Assembly (NCBI GenBank): GCA_963704615.1
Contig: OY969923.1
Location: 2,418,001-2,482,000 of the forward strand
Reading direction: 5' to 3'
Origin: Bog-756 sp963704615
Lineage (GTDB): Bacteria; Actinomycetota; Acidimicrobiia; Acidimicrobiales; RAAP-2
DNA: 64,000 bases
The notes under the pieces are model-generated. The model ran no database searches, had not been told where the DNA came from, and saw only the letters and a program-made list of their open reading frames with translations. The position numbers were made by a program, and so were the translations under genes. Each line of letters starts with the position of its first letter. Position 1 is the stretch's first letter. Positions 1-7,119 of this stretch are shown here, piece by piece.

Positions 1-100
1 CTTCTGGTCGTGCCCTGGGTGGCGCGGCCTGGGGCACCGGACCCCGTGCTGGACCCAGGTTTATTTGTGACAGCAAGTACGCCACTTCAATTTTATTGCT

Positions 101-775
101 TCACCGGGCCCGCCGAACCGGCGCCACCCGGAAGGCCGATGGGCAGAAATCGGCCAGCACGCAGTCCCCACAACGTGGTGAGCGCGCCGTACACGTCGCC
201 CGTCCGTGCAGGATGAGCCGCAGGCTGAAGGACCCGCGCTCGTGGGCCGGGATCATCGGGTCGAGATCCCTCTCCACCTTGACCGGATCGGTCTCGTCGG
301 TGAGGCCCAACCGTCGCGACAGGCGAAGGACATGGGTGTCGACCGGTAGCCCGGGCAGTCCGAAGTCCACGCTGCGAACGACGTTCGCGGTCTTCCGCCC
401 GACCCCGGGCAAGGTGACCAGATCGGCCATGGCCGACGGCACCTGACCGTCGAAACGATCGACCACCGCCTCGGCCATGCCCACCAGATTGCGGGCTTTG
501 GACCGGAAGAAACCCGTTGAGCGGATGAGGTTCTCGAGCTCACCCATATCCGCCGCGGCCAGCGCGGGCGGGTTCGGATAGCGGGCAAAGAGTGCCGGCG
601 TGGTCAGATTGACCCGTTCGTCGGTGGACTGGGCCGAGAGAATGGTGGCGACCAGGAGCTGGAAGGCGTCGGCGTGGTCGAGGGCGCACAGCTGGCGGGC
701 GTTACCGGGGAACTCCACGGCCAACCGTTGGTCGGTGACCCTGGCGCGCCCCGCCGCACTCCGAGGTCGGGCCAT
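101..775 (-). CDS. nth: Endonuclease III (DNA glycosylase/AP lyase)
   Basis: This is a base-excision repair enzyme that removes oxidised pyrimidines and nicks the abasic site. The 224-residue product has the helix-hairpin-helix LPGVGRKTANVV (residues 122-133) with catalytic Lys128, the catalytic Asp146 in VDTH, and a C-terminal 4Fe-4S motif C195-x6-C202-x2-C205-x5-C211. Length and order of motifs match the family. The ATG is preceded by a -10-like TAGTCT only 6 nt away and by no Shine-Dalgarno sequence, so the mRNA is probably leaderless. It is divergent from mshD, whose start is only 26 bp away. The 100 bases downstream to the window edge hold no recognisable gene. Confidence 0.96.
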   Translation of the reverse strand: MARPRSAAGRARVTDQRLAVEFPGNARQLCALDHADAFQLLVATILSAQSTDERVNLTTPALFARYPNPPALAAADMGELENLIRSTGFFRSKARNLVGMAEAVVDRFDGQVPSAMADLVTLPGVGRKTANVVRSVDFGLPGLPVDTHVLRLSRRLGLTDETDPVKVERDLDPMIPAHERGSFSLRLILHGRATCTARSPRCGDCVLADFCPSAFRVAPVRRAR

Positions 776-781
776 GTCCGG

Positions 782-787
782 AGACTA
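782..787 (-). promoter_or_regulatory. -10 box (TAGTCT) for leaderless nth
   Basis: On the minus strand TAGTCT fits the actinobacterial TANNNT -10 pattern and ends 6 nt before the nth ATG, placing the expected transcription start at or next to the start codon. No clear -35 is seen. It sits 4 bp from the -10 of the divergent mshD gene, so the two promoters must share the same short stretch. Confidence 0.5.
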
Positions 788-791
788 GCGG

Positions 792-797
792 TAGCGT
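792..797 (+). promoter_or_regulatory. -10 box (TAGCGT) for leaderless mshD
   Basis: TAGCGT fits TANNNT. The first GTG of mshD (802) is 4 nt downstream and the second in-frame GTG (805) is 7 nt downstream. The second spacing is the usual one for a leaderless start, so 805 may be the true first codon. Confidence 0.45.
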
Positions 798-801
798 CCT
801 G

Positions 802-1758
802 GTGGTGGACGGGCTCGACCTGACGGTGGTGACGGCGCCCGATGCCGCCTTGGTCGCAGAGGTTGCCGGACTGCTCGAACGGGCCGCTCGCGCCACCGGC
901 CATCCGGCTCTCAGTGAACACAAACGCATGGTGGTGGTCGGGGGCATCGGTGACGCCGGTGGGCCTCCGGCCAGCCCCCCACTGGTCGCCGGGGTGGCAG
1001 CGCGGCAGCGGCGCGGTACCGAGCTGATCGGCTTCGCCCCGCTGCTGGGCGACGCACAAGCCCTTCGGTACGCGGTCGAGTTTGTCGTCGATCCGGGCGC
1101 CGACGACTCCGCAGCGGTGGCTGACGCACTGGTGGACGCCGCCGTCGAGTTGGTCATCCGACGGGGGGGCGGCCTGTTGCGGCTCTGGTCACCGAGGGCC
1201 TCGCCCGCCGACGACGAGAGGGCGTCGAACCGGGGTTTCCACATCGAGCGGAACCTCATCCAGATGCGGTGCGCCCTCCCCCTGCCCGATGCGGTCCGGA
1301 ATCGGGGCCCGGCCGTCCGCACCAGGACCTTCCGCCCCGGCGAGGACGAAGAGGCGTGGCTGGTCACCAATAACCGGGCCTTCGGCGCTCATCCCGAGCA
1401 GGGCCACTGGGACCTGGCCGACATGGCGGCACGAGAGAAGGAGCCGTGGTTCGATGCCGATGGCCTGTTGCTGCTCGAGGAAGGAGGCCGGCTGGCCGGC
1501 TTCTGTTGGACCAAGGTCCACGCCGACGCCGATCCCCCGATGGGCGAGATCTACGTGATCGGCGTCGATCCGGACTTCCACGGACGCGGCTGGGGTCGTG
1601 CCCTGACCGTGGCCGGTCTCGACCACCTGGCCGGGCGCGGCCTGACCGTGGGCATGCTCTATGTGGACGCCGACAACACGGCGGCGGTGACTCTCTACCG
1701 GTCGATGGGCTTCGTCGATGACCACGTCGACCGGGCCTATGTGGGACGGTTCGGCTGA
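802..1758 (+). CDS. mshD: Mycothiol synthase (acetyl-CoA:Cys-GlcN-Ins acetyltransferase)
   Basis: MshD catalyses the last step of mycothiol synthesis, acetylating the cysteine amine of Cys-GlcN-Ins. The 318-residue protein has the expected tandem GNAT architecture: a degenerate N-terminal GNAT half (to about residue 165) and an active C-terminal half with the acetyl-CoA loop VDPDFHGRGWGRAL (about 255-268) and the typical LYVDADNTAAVTLYRSMGF segment (286-304). Length equals that of known MshD proteins. Start is GTG, at 802 or 805. The ligase of the previous pathway step (mshC) lies at the other end of the window. The stop codon is inside the first copy of a 17-bp tandem repeat. Confidence 0.93.
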   Translation: MVDGLDLTVVTAPDAALVAEVAGLLERAARATGHPALSEHKRMVVVGGIGDAGGPPASPPLVAGVAARQRRGTELIGFAPLLGDAQALRYAVEFVVDPGADDSAAVADALVDAAVELVIRRGGGLLRLWSPRASPADDERASNRGFHIERNLIQMRCALPLPDAVRNRGPAVRTRTFRPGEDEEAWLVTNNRAFGAHPEQGHWDLADMAAREKEPWFDADGLLLLEEGGRLAGFCWTKVHADADPPMGEIYVIGVDPDFHGRGWGRALTVAGLDHLAGRGLTVGMLYVDADNTAAVTLYRSMGFVDDHVDRAYVGRFG

Positions 1759-1809
1759 AGGCACTGTTCGGCTTAAGGCACTGTTCGGCCGAAGGCACTG
1801 TTCGGCTGA
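1749..1809. repeat. 17-bp direct tandem repeat, 3.6 copies
   Basis: Units GTTCGGCTGAAGGCACT (1749), GTTCGGCTTAAGGCACT (1766), GTTCGGCCGAAGGCACT (1783) and a partial GTTCGGCTGA (1800) follow one another with a 17-bp period and one or two differences each. The array begins inside the last codons of mshD and carries its TGA stop. It then fills most of the space before the convergent VIT1-type gene. Confidence 0.9.
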
Positions 1810-1846
1810 CGGCTGCCAACGGGGTGAAGTCAGCCGACGGCTGGGG

Positions 1847-2536
1847 TCAGCCGACTCCCACCAGGTGTCCGATGCTGTACGTGATGGCGGCGGCCAGACC
1901 CGAGATGAACAGCTGTCGGCTGGCCGACCACAGCCACGACCGCCCGGTGAAGTGGGCCAATCCGGCGCCGACGGTGAAGGCGCCGATCCCGCCGAGGATC
2001 ACCGACCACACGGTCGCGCTGGTTCCGGCAATGATCAGCCAGGGCAGCAACGGGATGAAGGCACCGATGGCGAAGGCCACGAACGACGAGACTGCGGCCT
2101 GGAGGGGATTGCCGGTCTGTCCGGGATCAATGCCGAGCTCCTCGCGGGCATGGGTCTCGAGGGCAATGTCGGGATCGCTCATCATCTTGGCCGACAGTTC
2201 CGCAGCCATGGACGAGTCGAGGCCCCGACTCTCGTAGATGGCGGCCAGCTCTTTGCGCTCATCCTCGGGGTCGTGCCGGATGGCCTGCCGCTCGACGTCC
2301 AGCTCGCGCAGCATGAGCTCGGACTGAGCCCTCATCGAGACGTACTCGCCCGCGGCCATCGAGAACGCCCCCGCCACCAGGCCGGCGATGCCGGCCAGGC
2401 GCACGGTGCCGACCGAGGCGTGGGCCCCGGCCATGCCCAGGATGAGGGCGACGTTGGAGACGAGGCCGTCACTGACGCCGAAGACGGCGGCCCGGGCCCC
2501 TCCGCCCTGAAGATTCCGATGACTGTGGTCCGCCAC
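1847..2536 (-). CDS. VIT1/CCC1-family Fe2+/Mn2+ transporter
   Basis: A predicted membrane transporter of the vacuolar iron transporter family (DUF125), moving Fe2+ or Mn2+ across the cytoplasmic membrane. The chosen GTG start gives 229 residues beginning VADHSHRNLQGGGARAAVFG, the usual family N-terminus; upstream in-frame codons run into noise over the neighbouring gene. A first membrane helix with VSDGLVSNVALILG, the GEYVSMRAQSE segment with its metal-site Glu and Met, a central soluble acidic helix region (ERKELAAIYESRGL, HAREELGID) and three C-terminal helices are visible. A TACGCT box 7 nt before the GTG suggests a leaderless transcript. Substrate within the family is not resolved. Confidence 0.88.
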   Translation of the reverse strand: MADHSHRNLQGGGARAAVFGVSDGLVSNVALILGMAGAHASVGTVRLAGIAGLVAGAFSMAAGEYVSMRAQSELMLRELDVERQAIRHDPEDERKELAAIYESRGLDSSMAAELSAKMMSDPDIALETHAREELGIDPGQTGNPLQAAVSSFVAFAIGAFIPLLPWLIIAGTSATVWSVILGGIGAFTVGAGLAHFTGRSWLWSASRQLFISGLAAAITYSIGHLVGVG

Positions 2537-2543
2537 AAACTGC

Positions 2544-2549
2544 AGCGTA
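2544..2549 (-). promoter_or_regulatory. -10 box (TACGCT) for the VIT1-type gene
   Basis: TACGCT on the minus strand ends 7 nt before the GTG at 2536, with no Shine-Dalgarno sequence between. This is the leaderless arrangement seen repeatedly in the window, and it supports the internal GTG start. Confidence 0.5.
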
Positions 2550-2652
2550 CCGACAGGGTGCGCCTGAGGACGCACTGATCTTGGGGCGAAGGACCGCCTC
2601 ACTGACCAGTGGACGAGGCCGAGCGCGGGTGGTCCGGACCTCGCCACTCCCG

Positions 2653-2658
2653 TACAGT
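2653..2658 (+). promoter_or_regulatory. -10 box (TACAGT) for the MaoC gene
   Basis: TACAGT ends 7 nt before the ATG at 2666. It argues for that ATG rather than the in-frame start codon 57 bases upstream. Confidence 0.5.
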
Positions 2659-2665
2659 TTCGGCC

Positions 2666-3121
2666 ATGGCTACCACTGTGCAGGGCATCGAGAAATTCCA
2701 CGATCTGGTCGGGCACCACATCGGGTACAGCGAATGGCATCGCGTCGACCAGGCTCAGATCGATCTGTTCGCCGAAGCGACCGGTGACCACCAGTGGATC
2801 CACGTGGACCCCGAGCGGGCCAAGGCAGGGCCCTTCGGCACCACCATCGCTCACGGCTATCTGACCCTGTCCCTAGGCCCGGTGCTGCTGGGTCAGGTCC
2901 TGGTGGTCGAGGGCGCTTCGATGGGCATCAACTACGGATGCAACAAGGTGCGCTTCCCCTCTCCCGTCCCGGTGGACAGCAACGTCCGGCTCGGGGTGGC
3001 GGTGGCCGACGTCGAGGACGTCACCGGTGGTGTGCAGGTGGCACTCGACTTCTCCTTCGACACCGAGGGGTCCGCCAAGCCGAGTTGCGTGGCCCAGGTG
3101 GTCTACCGCTACTTCCACTGA
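2666..3121 (+). CDS. MaoC-family (R)-specific enoyl-CoA hydratase, HtdZ-like
   Basis: A hot-dog fold hydratase expected to hydrate trans-2-enoyl-CoA to (R)-3-hydroxyacyl-CoA. The catalytic dyad is Asp41 and His46 in GDHQWIHVDPERA, followed by GPFGTTIAHGYLTLSL. The 151-residue length and the stretches NYGCNKVRFPSPVPV and EGSAKPSCVA closely resemble mycobacterial Rv0130 (HtdZ). Start chosen at MATTVQG because a TACAGT -10 box lies 7 nt upstream and the longer reading adds unconserved residues. It is a single-domain monocistronic gene, divergent from the VIT1-type gene. The physiological acyl-CoA substrate cannot be read from sequence. Confidence 0.92.
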   Translation: MATTVQGIEKFHDLVGHHIGYSEWHRVDQAQIDLFAEATGDHQWIHVDPERAKAGPFGTTIAHGYLTLSLGPVLLGQVLVVEGASMGINYGCNKVRFPSPVPVDSNVRLGVAVADVEDVTGGVQVALDFSFDTEGSAKPSCVAQVVYRYFH

Positions 3122-3209
3122 TCCGCCGCGATTCGCCCGGGTCGGCGACGTCGGCCGATCCCGAGCGACCCGAGCAGATCCTCGCTCTGACAGTACGAGC
3201 GATCACTCC

Positions 3210-3215
3210 TAGAGT
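3210..3215 (+). promoter_or_regulatory. -10 box (TAGAGT) for the MerR-type gene
   Basis: TAGAGT ends 6 nt before the ATG at 3222, favouring that ATG over the GTG at 3216, which directly abuts the box. No Shine-Dalgarno sequence is present. Confidence 0.48.
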
Positions 3216-3221
3216 GTGAGC

Positions 3222-4121
3222 ATGGAGATGCGGGTCGAGCAGCTGTCGGTGAGGTCCGGCCTGTCGGTGGACACCATCCGCTACTACCAGAGCAAGGGAC
3301 TGCTCGATCCGCCCCGACGGGCCGGGCGGGTGGCCTGGTACGACGACGGCCATGTCGAAAGGCTCGACCGGATCCGGATCCTGCAGCAGCGCGGCTTCAC
3401 CTTGGCCACCATCGCCCGTTTGGCGTCGGGAGACCTCGACGCCGCCGACGAAGCTCTCATCGGGGAGCTCGCCGGAGTGGACGGCACGGTCGACGGCTCT
3501 CGGCCCCCCGGCGGGATCGGGGAGATCGACGGAGGCGGAGGCGGAGACGACGCCCTGTTGACCATCGACGACCTCGCCGCCGCCACCGGCGTCCCGTTGG
3601 CCCTCCTCAAGGCCGTCGAAGCCGAAGGCCTGCTCATCCCCCGGCACGTCGGGGGCCGCGAGCGCTATACCTCGGAGGATGTGGCCGCGGCCAAAGCCGG
3701 CCTCCTTCTCCTCGACTGGGGCATCCCCCTCTCGGACCTGCTGGCCCTGGCGCGCCGCCACCACGAGGCGACTGAAGCCGTGGCCAGCGAGGCGGTGGCC
3801 CTCTTCTCGACCTACGTGAGGCGACCCCTACGGCTGAGCGGCAGCAAGGGCGCCGGCAAGGGCGGCGGCGAGGCCGGCGAGGACCGGGCCGACCCCGAAG
3901 GCGGCGACGTGGACCGCTTGGTGCGGGCGTACGCCGAGCTCCTCCCGGCCGTCAACACCCTGGTGGGAATCCACTTCGCCCGCACCCTGGTGAAAGCGGC
4001 CCTCGACCACGTCGAGCGAGTGGGCTCCGACGCCGAGCGGCAGGCGGTCGGGGACCAGATCGGCCCCCCGACCATCGAGACCATCGACAATGACCGACCG
4101 GCGACAGTGCCGTTCTCGTGA
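3222..4121 (+). CDS. MerR-family regulator with two HTH domains
   Basis: The first 70 residues are a MerR winged helix (VEQLSVRSGLSVDTIRYYQS, then GRVAWYDDGHVERLDRIRIL). A Gly-rich linker (about 90-112) leads to a second MerR-like helix-turn-helix (LTIDDLAAATGVPLALLKAVE, then GRERYTSEDVAAAKAGLLLL, 113-170). The C-terminal part (about 225-275) is helical and resembles no ligand domain I can name; the metal-binding cysteines of classical MerR proteins are absent. Two tandem MerR domains occur in some actinobacterial regulators. It lies 18 bp before menG, so it might be co-transcribed with or control the menaquinone genes, but no operator is evident. Confidence 0.82.
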   Translation: MEMRVEQLSVRSGLSVDTIRYYQSKGLLDPPRRAGRVAWYDDGHVERLDRIRILQQRGFTLATIARLASGDLDAADEALIGELAGVDGTVDGSRPPGGIGEIDGGGGGDDALLTIDDLAAATGVPLALLKAVEAEGLLIPRHVGGRERYTSEDVAAAKAGLLLLDWGIPLSDLLALARRHHEATEAVASEAVALFSTYVRRPLRLSGSKGAGKGGGEAGEDRADPEGGDVDRLVRAYAELLPAVNTLVGIHFARTLVKAALDHVERVGSDAERQAVGDQIGPPTIETIDNDRPATVPFS

Positions 4122-4139
4122 CCGGCTCGTGACCTCGTC

Positions 4140-4898
4140 ATGAACCCCCGCCTGGCCTCCGGTCCCAAGACTCGGCCCCTGGCGGAGGCGGACCCGGGCC
4201 TGGCCGAGGCCGGGCTCCCCACCGGCCCGGAAAAGACCGCGCTGGTCCGCTCGATGTTCGACGCCATCGCCCCGCGTTACGACCTGGTCAATCGCCTGAT
4301 GACCTTCGGCCTCGACGTCCGCTGGCGGCGGCGCGCCTGTCGGGCTCTGACCCTCCCCTCCGGGTCGAGGGTCCTCGACCTGGCCTGCGGAACCGGTGAC
4401 TTCCTCGCCATCCTGGACGGGTCAGGATTGTCGGCCTTCGGGGTCGACCTGTCGTGGGGGATGCTGGCGGCCGACCACTCGGGCCGCCCCGTGGCCCAGG
4501 CCGACGGAGCCGCCCTGCCGCTGGCCTCCGGCTCGGTGGACGGGATCACCTGTGGCTACGCCCTGCGCAACGTCACCGAACTCGCCTCGGTGCTCGAGGA
4601 GATGGCCCGGGTGGTGCGGCCCGGTGGGCGCATCAGTCTCCTCGAAGTGGCCGAGCCCACCCGGGGGTTGCTCCTCGCCGGTCACCGCTTCTGGTTCACC
4701 ACGGTGGTCCCGGTCATCGGCGGCCTGTTGTCCGACGGCGCCGCCTACCGGTACCTCCCCCGTTCGACCGCCTACCTTCCCTCGACGCCCGAGCTGCGGT
4801 CGATGCTGGGCGATGCCGGGTTCTCGGCCGTCAATCACCGACTCCTGTCGGGAGGACTCAGCCAGCTGGTCACCGCCACCCGCAAGGGCCTTCCATGA
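4140..4898 (+). CDS. menG: Demethylmenaquinone methyltransferase
   Basis: MenG/UbiE methylates demethylmenaquinone with S-adenosylmethionine, the last step of menaquinone synthesis. In the 252-residue protein the family signature MFDAIAPRYDLVNRLMTFG (39-57) precedes SAM motif I VLDLACGTGD (78-87), GVDLSWGML (101-109), the YALRNVT motif (140-146) and ARVVRPGGRISLLE. The N-terminus carries about 25 extra unconserved residues, so a later start is possible. The stop overlaps the menF start by 4 bp (ATGA), coupling translation of the two menaquinone genes. Confidence 0.94.
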   Translation: MNPRLASGPKTRPLAEADPGLAEAGLPTGPEKTALVRSMFDAIAPRYDLVNRLMTFGLDVRWRRRACRALTLPSGSRVLDLACGTGDFLAILDGSGLSAFGVDLSWGMLAADHSGRPVAQADGAALPLASGSVDGITCGYALRNVTELASVLEEMARVVRPGGRISLLEVAEPTRGLLLAGHRFWFTTVVPVIGGLLSDGAAYRYLPRSTAYLPSTPELRSMLGDAGFSAVNHRLLSGGLSQLVTATRKGLP

Positions 4899-6298
4899 CC
4901 GGATCGGCCCCGGATCGCCGCACCCCCCTCGACGGTCTGGTGGCGGCGCGGTTCCCCCTCGATCCGGGACCACCGATCGACCCCTGCGCCCTGGCCGGCG
5001 CCCGCGGCACCCTCTTCCGCACCGGCGACCGGGTGCGGGTGGGCCTCGGGTCGGCGGCCAGGATCGCCCTCCCCCACGGGCTCGACTCGGAGACCGACCT
5101 GCGAGCGGCCACCGCCGTGCTGGCCGCCATCCCCTGTGACGACCACTGTCACCCGGCCGGCGGCGCGGTCACCGCTTTCGGGGCGCTGCCCTTCGAACGG
5201 TCCTCGCCCGCCACCCTGGTGGTTCCCGAGGTCACCTACGGCACCGACGCCGGCCACGCATGGGTGAGCCTGGTGGTCCCGGCCGGCGGCGCCCTCCCGT
5301 CCTCCCCGACCGGCCTGCGCGCCTGGCTGACCGCGGCCCAGACCGAGGGGGACCACGCCGAGAACCGGTTGGCTGCGCTGCAGGTGGTGCCGCTGGCCTC
5401 GGACGCCTCCTTCGTGGCCATGGTGTCCGACGCCCTGGCCTCCATCGGCCGCGGCGATCTGCAGAAGGTGGTGCTGGCCCGACAGGCCGATGTGACCGCA
5501 CCCGACCGCATCGACATCCCCGCACTGCTCCGTCGCTGGCACAGTCTCGAACCCAACTGCACTCTGTTCTCCGTGCCCACCCCTCACGGCCAGTTCGTCG
5601 GGGCCAGTCCCGAACTGCTGGTGGAGCGTTCCGGGGCCGTGGTGGTCAGCCGACCACTGGCCGGCACCGCCGAACGGTTGGCCGGGACCGGGGCCCGGGC
5701 TCTCCCGGAGGCCCTCCTCGAGTCACGGAAGGACGCCGTCGAGCACCGGCTGGTGGTGGACGCCGTCGCCGCCGTGCTCGGTCCGCTCTGCTCCGACCTC
5801 GAGGTGCCGTCCCAACCGGAGCTGGTCCATCTTCACAACATCATCCACCTGGGCACCTCGGTGCGGGGCACTCTGGCCTCCGACGCCACGGGACGGGTTC
5901 CCGACGCCCTGGAGCTGGTCGGCGCCCTCCATCCCACTCCGGCGGTGGGGGGAGTCCCCACCCGGCCGGCCCTGGATGCCATCCGCCGCCTCGAGGGCAC
6001 CACGCGGGGCCACTATGCCGGACCGGTGGGGTATGTCGACGCCCGGGGTGATGGACGGTGGATGGTCGGGATCCGGGCGATGACCATCAACGACCGCACC
6101 GCCCGGCTCAGCGCCGGAGTGGGGATCGTGCCCGGGTCCGAGCCCGAGAGCGAACGAGTGGAGACCGATCTCAAGCTCACCGCCGTGCTCGATGCCCTGG
6201 CTCCGTCGCGACATGACGACCCCTGGCCGACCCGGGACGGGGTGCCGGACCGATCGGGAGCGGAAGCCGGGTCGGTGGCCAAGTCTGTGGCCGGCTAG
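4895..6298 (+). CDS. menF: Isochorismate synthase
   Basis: Converts chorismate to isochorismate, the entry to menaquinone synthesis. The 467-residue protein shows the chorismate-binding fold: SIGRGDLQKVVLARQ with the general-base Lys191, SPELLVERSGAVVVSRPLAGT (about 238-258), the LHNIIHLGTSVRG strand, the signature ALHPTPAVGGVP (344-355), GPVGYVDARGDGRW and GVGIVPGSEPESE near the end. The ATG forms an ATGA overlap with menG, which fixes the start. The final TAG shares bases with the TAG of the convergent hydrolase gene (CTAG at 6295-6298). EntC/DhbC siderophore homologues are alternatives, but the menG partner favours MenF. Confidence 0.92.
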   Translation: MTGSAPDRRTPLDGLVAARFPLDPGPPIDPCALAGARGTLFRTGDRVRVGLGSAARIALPHGLDSETDLRAATAVLAAIPCDDHCHPAGGAVTAFGALPFERSSPATLVVPEVTYGTDAGHAWVSLVVPAGGALPSSPTGLRAWLTAAQTEGDHAENRLAALQVVPLASDASFVAMVSDALASIGRGDLQKVVLARQADVTAPDRIDIPALLRRWHSLEPNCTLFSVPTPHGQFVGASPELLVERSGAVVVSRPLAGTAERLAGTGARALPEALLESRKDAVEHRLVVDAVAAVLGPLCSDLEVPSQPELVHLHNIIHLGTSVRGTLASDATGRVPDALELVGALHPTPAVGGVPTRPALDAIRRLEGTTRGHYAGPVGYVDARGDGRWMVGIRAMTINDRTARLSAGVGIVPGSEPESERVETDLKLTAVLDALAPSRHDDPWPTRDGVPDRSGAEAGSVAKSVAG

Positions 6299-7119
6299 CC
6301 GGTCCGGCCGGCCACACGTCGGATCACCCGGGCCAGGCCCTCGGGGTCGTCGCGGGCCACGAAGTGGCCGGCCCGGGGAAGGAAGACCAGCTCGGCGCCG
6401 TGGATGGCCCGGGCCAGGCTGACCGAAGCCCGGGGCGGGACCACGATGTCCCACTCCCCGGAGACGACCGCCACCGGCACCTCGATCTGACCGAGAGCCG
6501 CGGTCACCTCGGGCATCTCTGCCTCGATGGCCCGCTGTTCGATGGTGAACGATCTCCGATTGCGGCCGAGTGCCCTCCTCTGCTCGCCGATCACGCTCTC
6601 GTCGGGCAGGGCCGTCGCCAGTCGGTCGCGGTATCGGGCGGGTGCGTACTTGGTCAGGTGCCTGACCCGGGGAAGCACCTCGCCGATGCCGACCAGGCCG
6701 GCCACGGTCAAGGCGTCGCCGAGCACCGGGACGTTGAGCCACCGGTCGACGGCGTTCAGGCTGTCGGGGGTGCACGCCGCCCCGACCAGCACCAGGCTGG
6801 TGACCATCTCGGGATGGCCCACGGCCAAAAGGACGGCGACGCCCCCGGCCCAGCTGTGGGCCACCACGGTGGCCGGCCCGGTGAGCCGGTCCTCCAGGAG
6901 AGCGGCCACCAGCTCGGCGTTGTCGGCCAGTCCCCGGGCTTCGCCGGGTGTCGCTCCGTAGCCGATCCGGTCGGGGGCCAGCACCCGGAACTGGTCGTCG
7001 AGCATCCGGACCACCGGGTCCCACCCTGCACCGGTCCCCGGCTGGCCGTGGAGCAGCACCACCGGGGGTCCGGACCCCTGATCAGTGGTGGCGAGCACCT
7101 CCGTCCTCACCGCCCCCAC
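6295..7119 (-). CDS. Alpha/beta hydrolase
   Basis: A 274-residue alpha/beta-hydrolase of unknown substrate. Visible are the oxyanion-hole region LLHGQPGTG (22-30), the nucleophile elbow VVAHSWAGG with Ser89, the acid Asp224 in GEWDIVVPP and His252 in RAGHFVARDDPEG. The elbow reads A-H-S-W-A rather than the usual G-x-S-x-G, seen in some esterases and C-C hydrolase-like members. The start is uncertain: in-frame GTGs at 7119, 7110 and 7098 all lie within the 3' end of the upstream kinase gene, so it is translationally linked to the two-component operon. It ends on the menF stop. Confidence 0.8.
   Translation of the reverse strand: MGAVRTEVLATTDQGSGPPVVLLHGQPGTGAGWDPVVRMLDDQFRVLAPDRIGYGATPGEARGLADNAELVAALLEDRLTGPATVVAHSWAGGVAVLLAVGHPEMVTSLVLVGAACTPDSLNAVDRWLNVPVLGDALTVAGLVGIGEVLPRVRHLTKYAPARYRDRLATALPDESVIGEQRRALGRNRRSFTIEQRAIEAEMPEVTAALGQIEVPVAVVSGEWDIVVPPRASVSLARAIHGAELVFLPRAGHFVARDDPEGLARVIRRVAGRTG

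Noticed and set aside
1..100. A gene or terminator at the left edge
   Set aside because: There is a short AT-rich patch after nth, but neither a convincing hairpin nor a coding segment with recognisable motifs.
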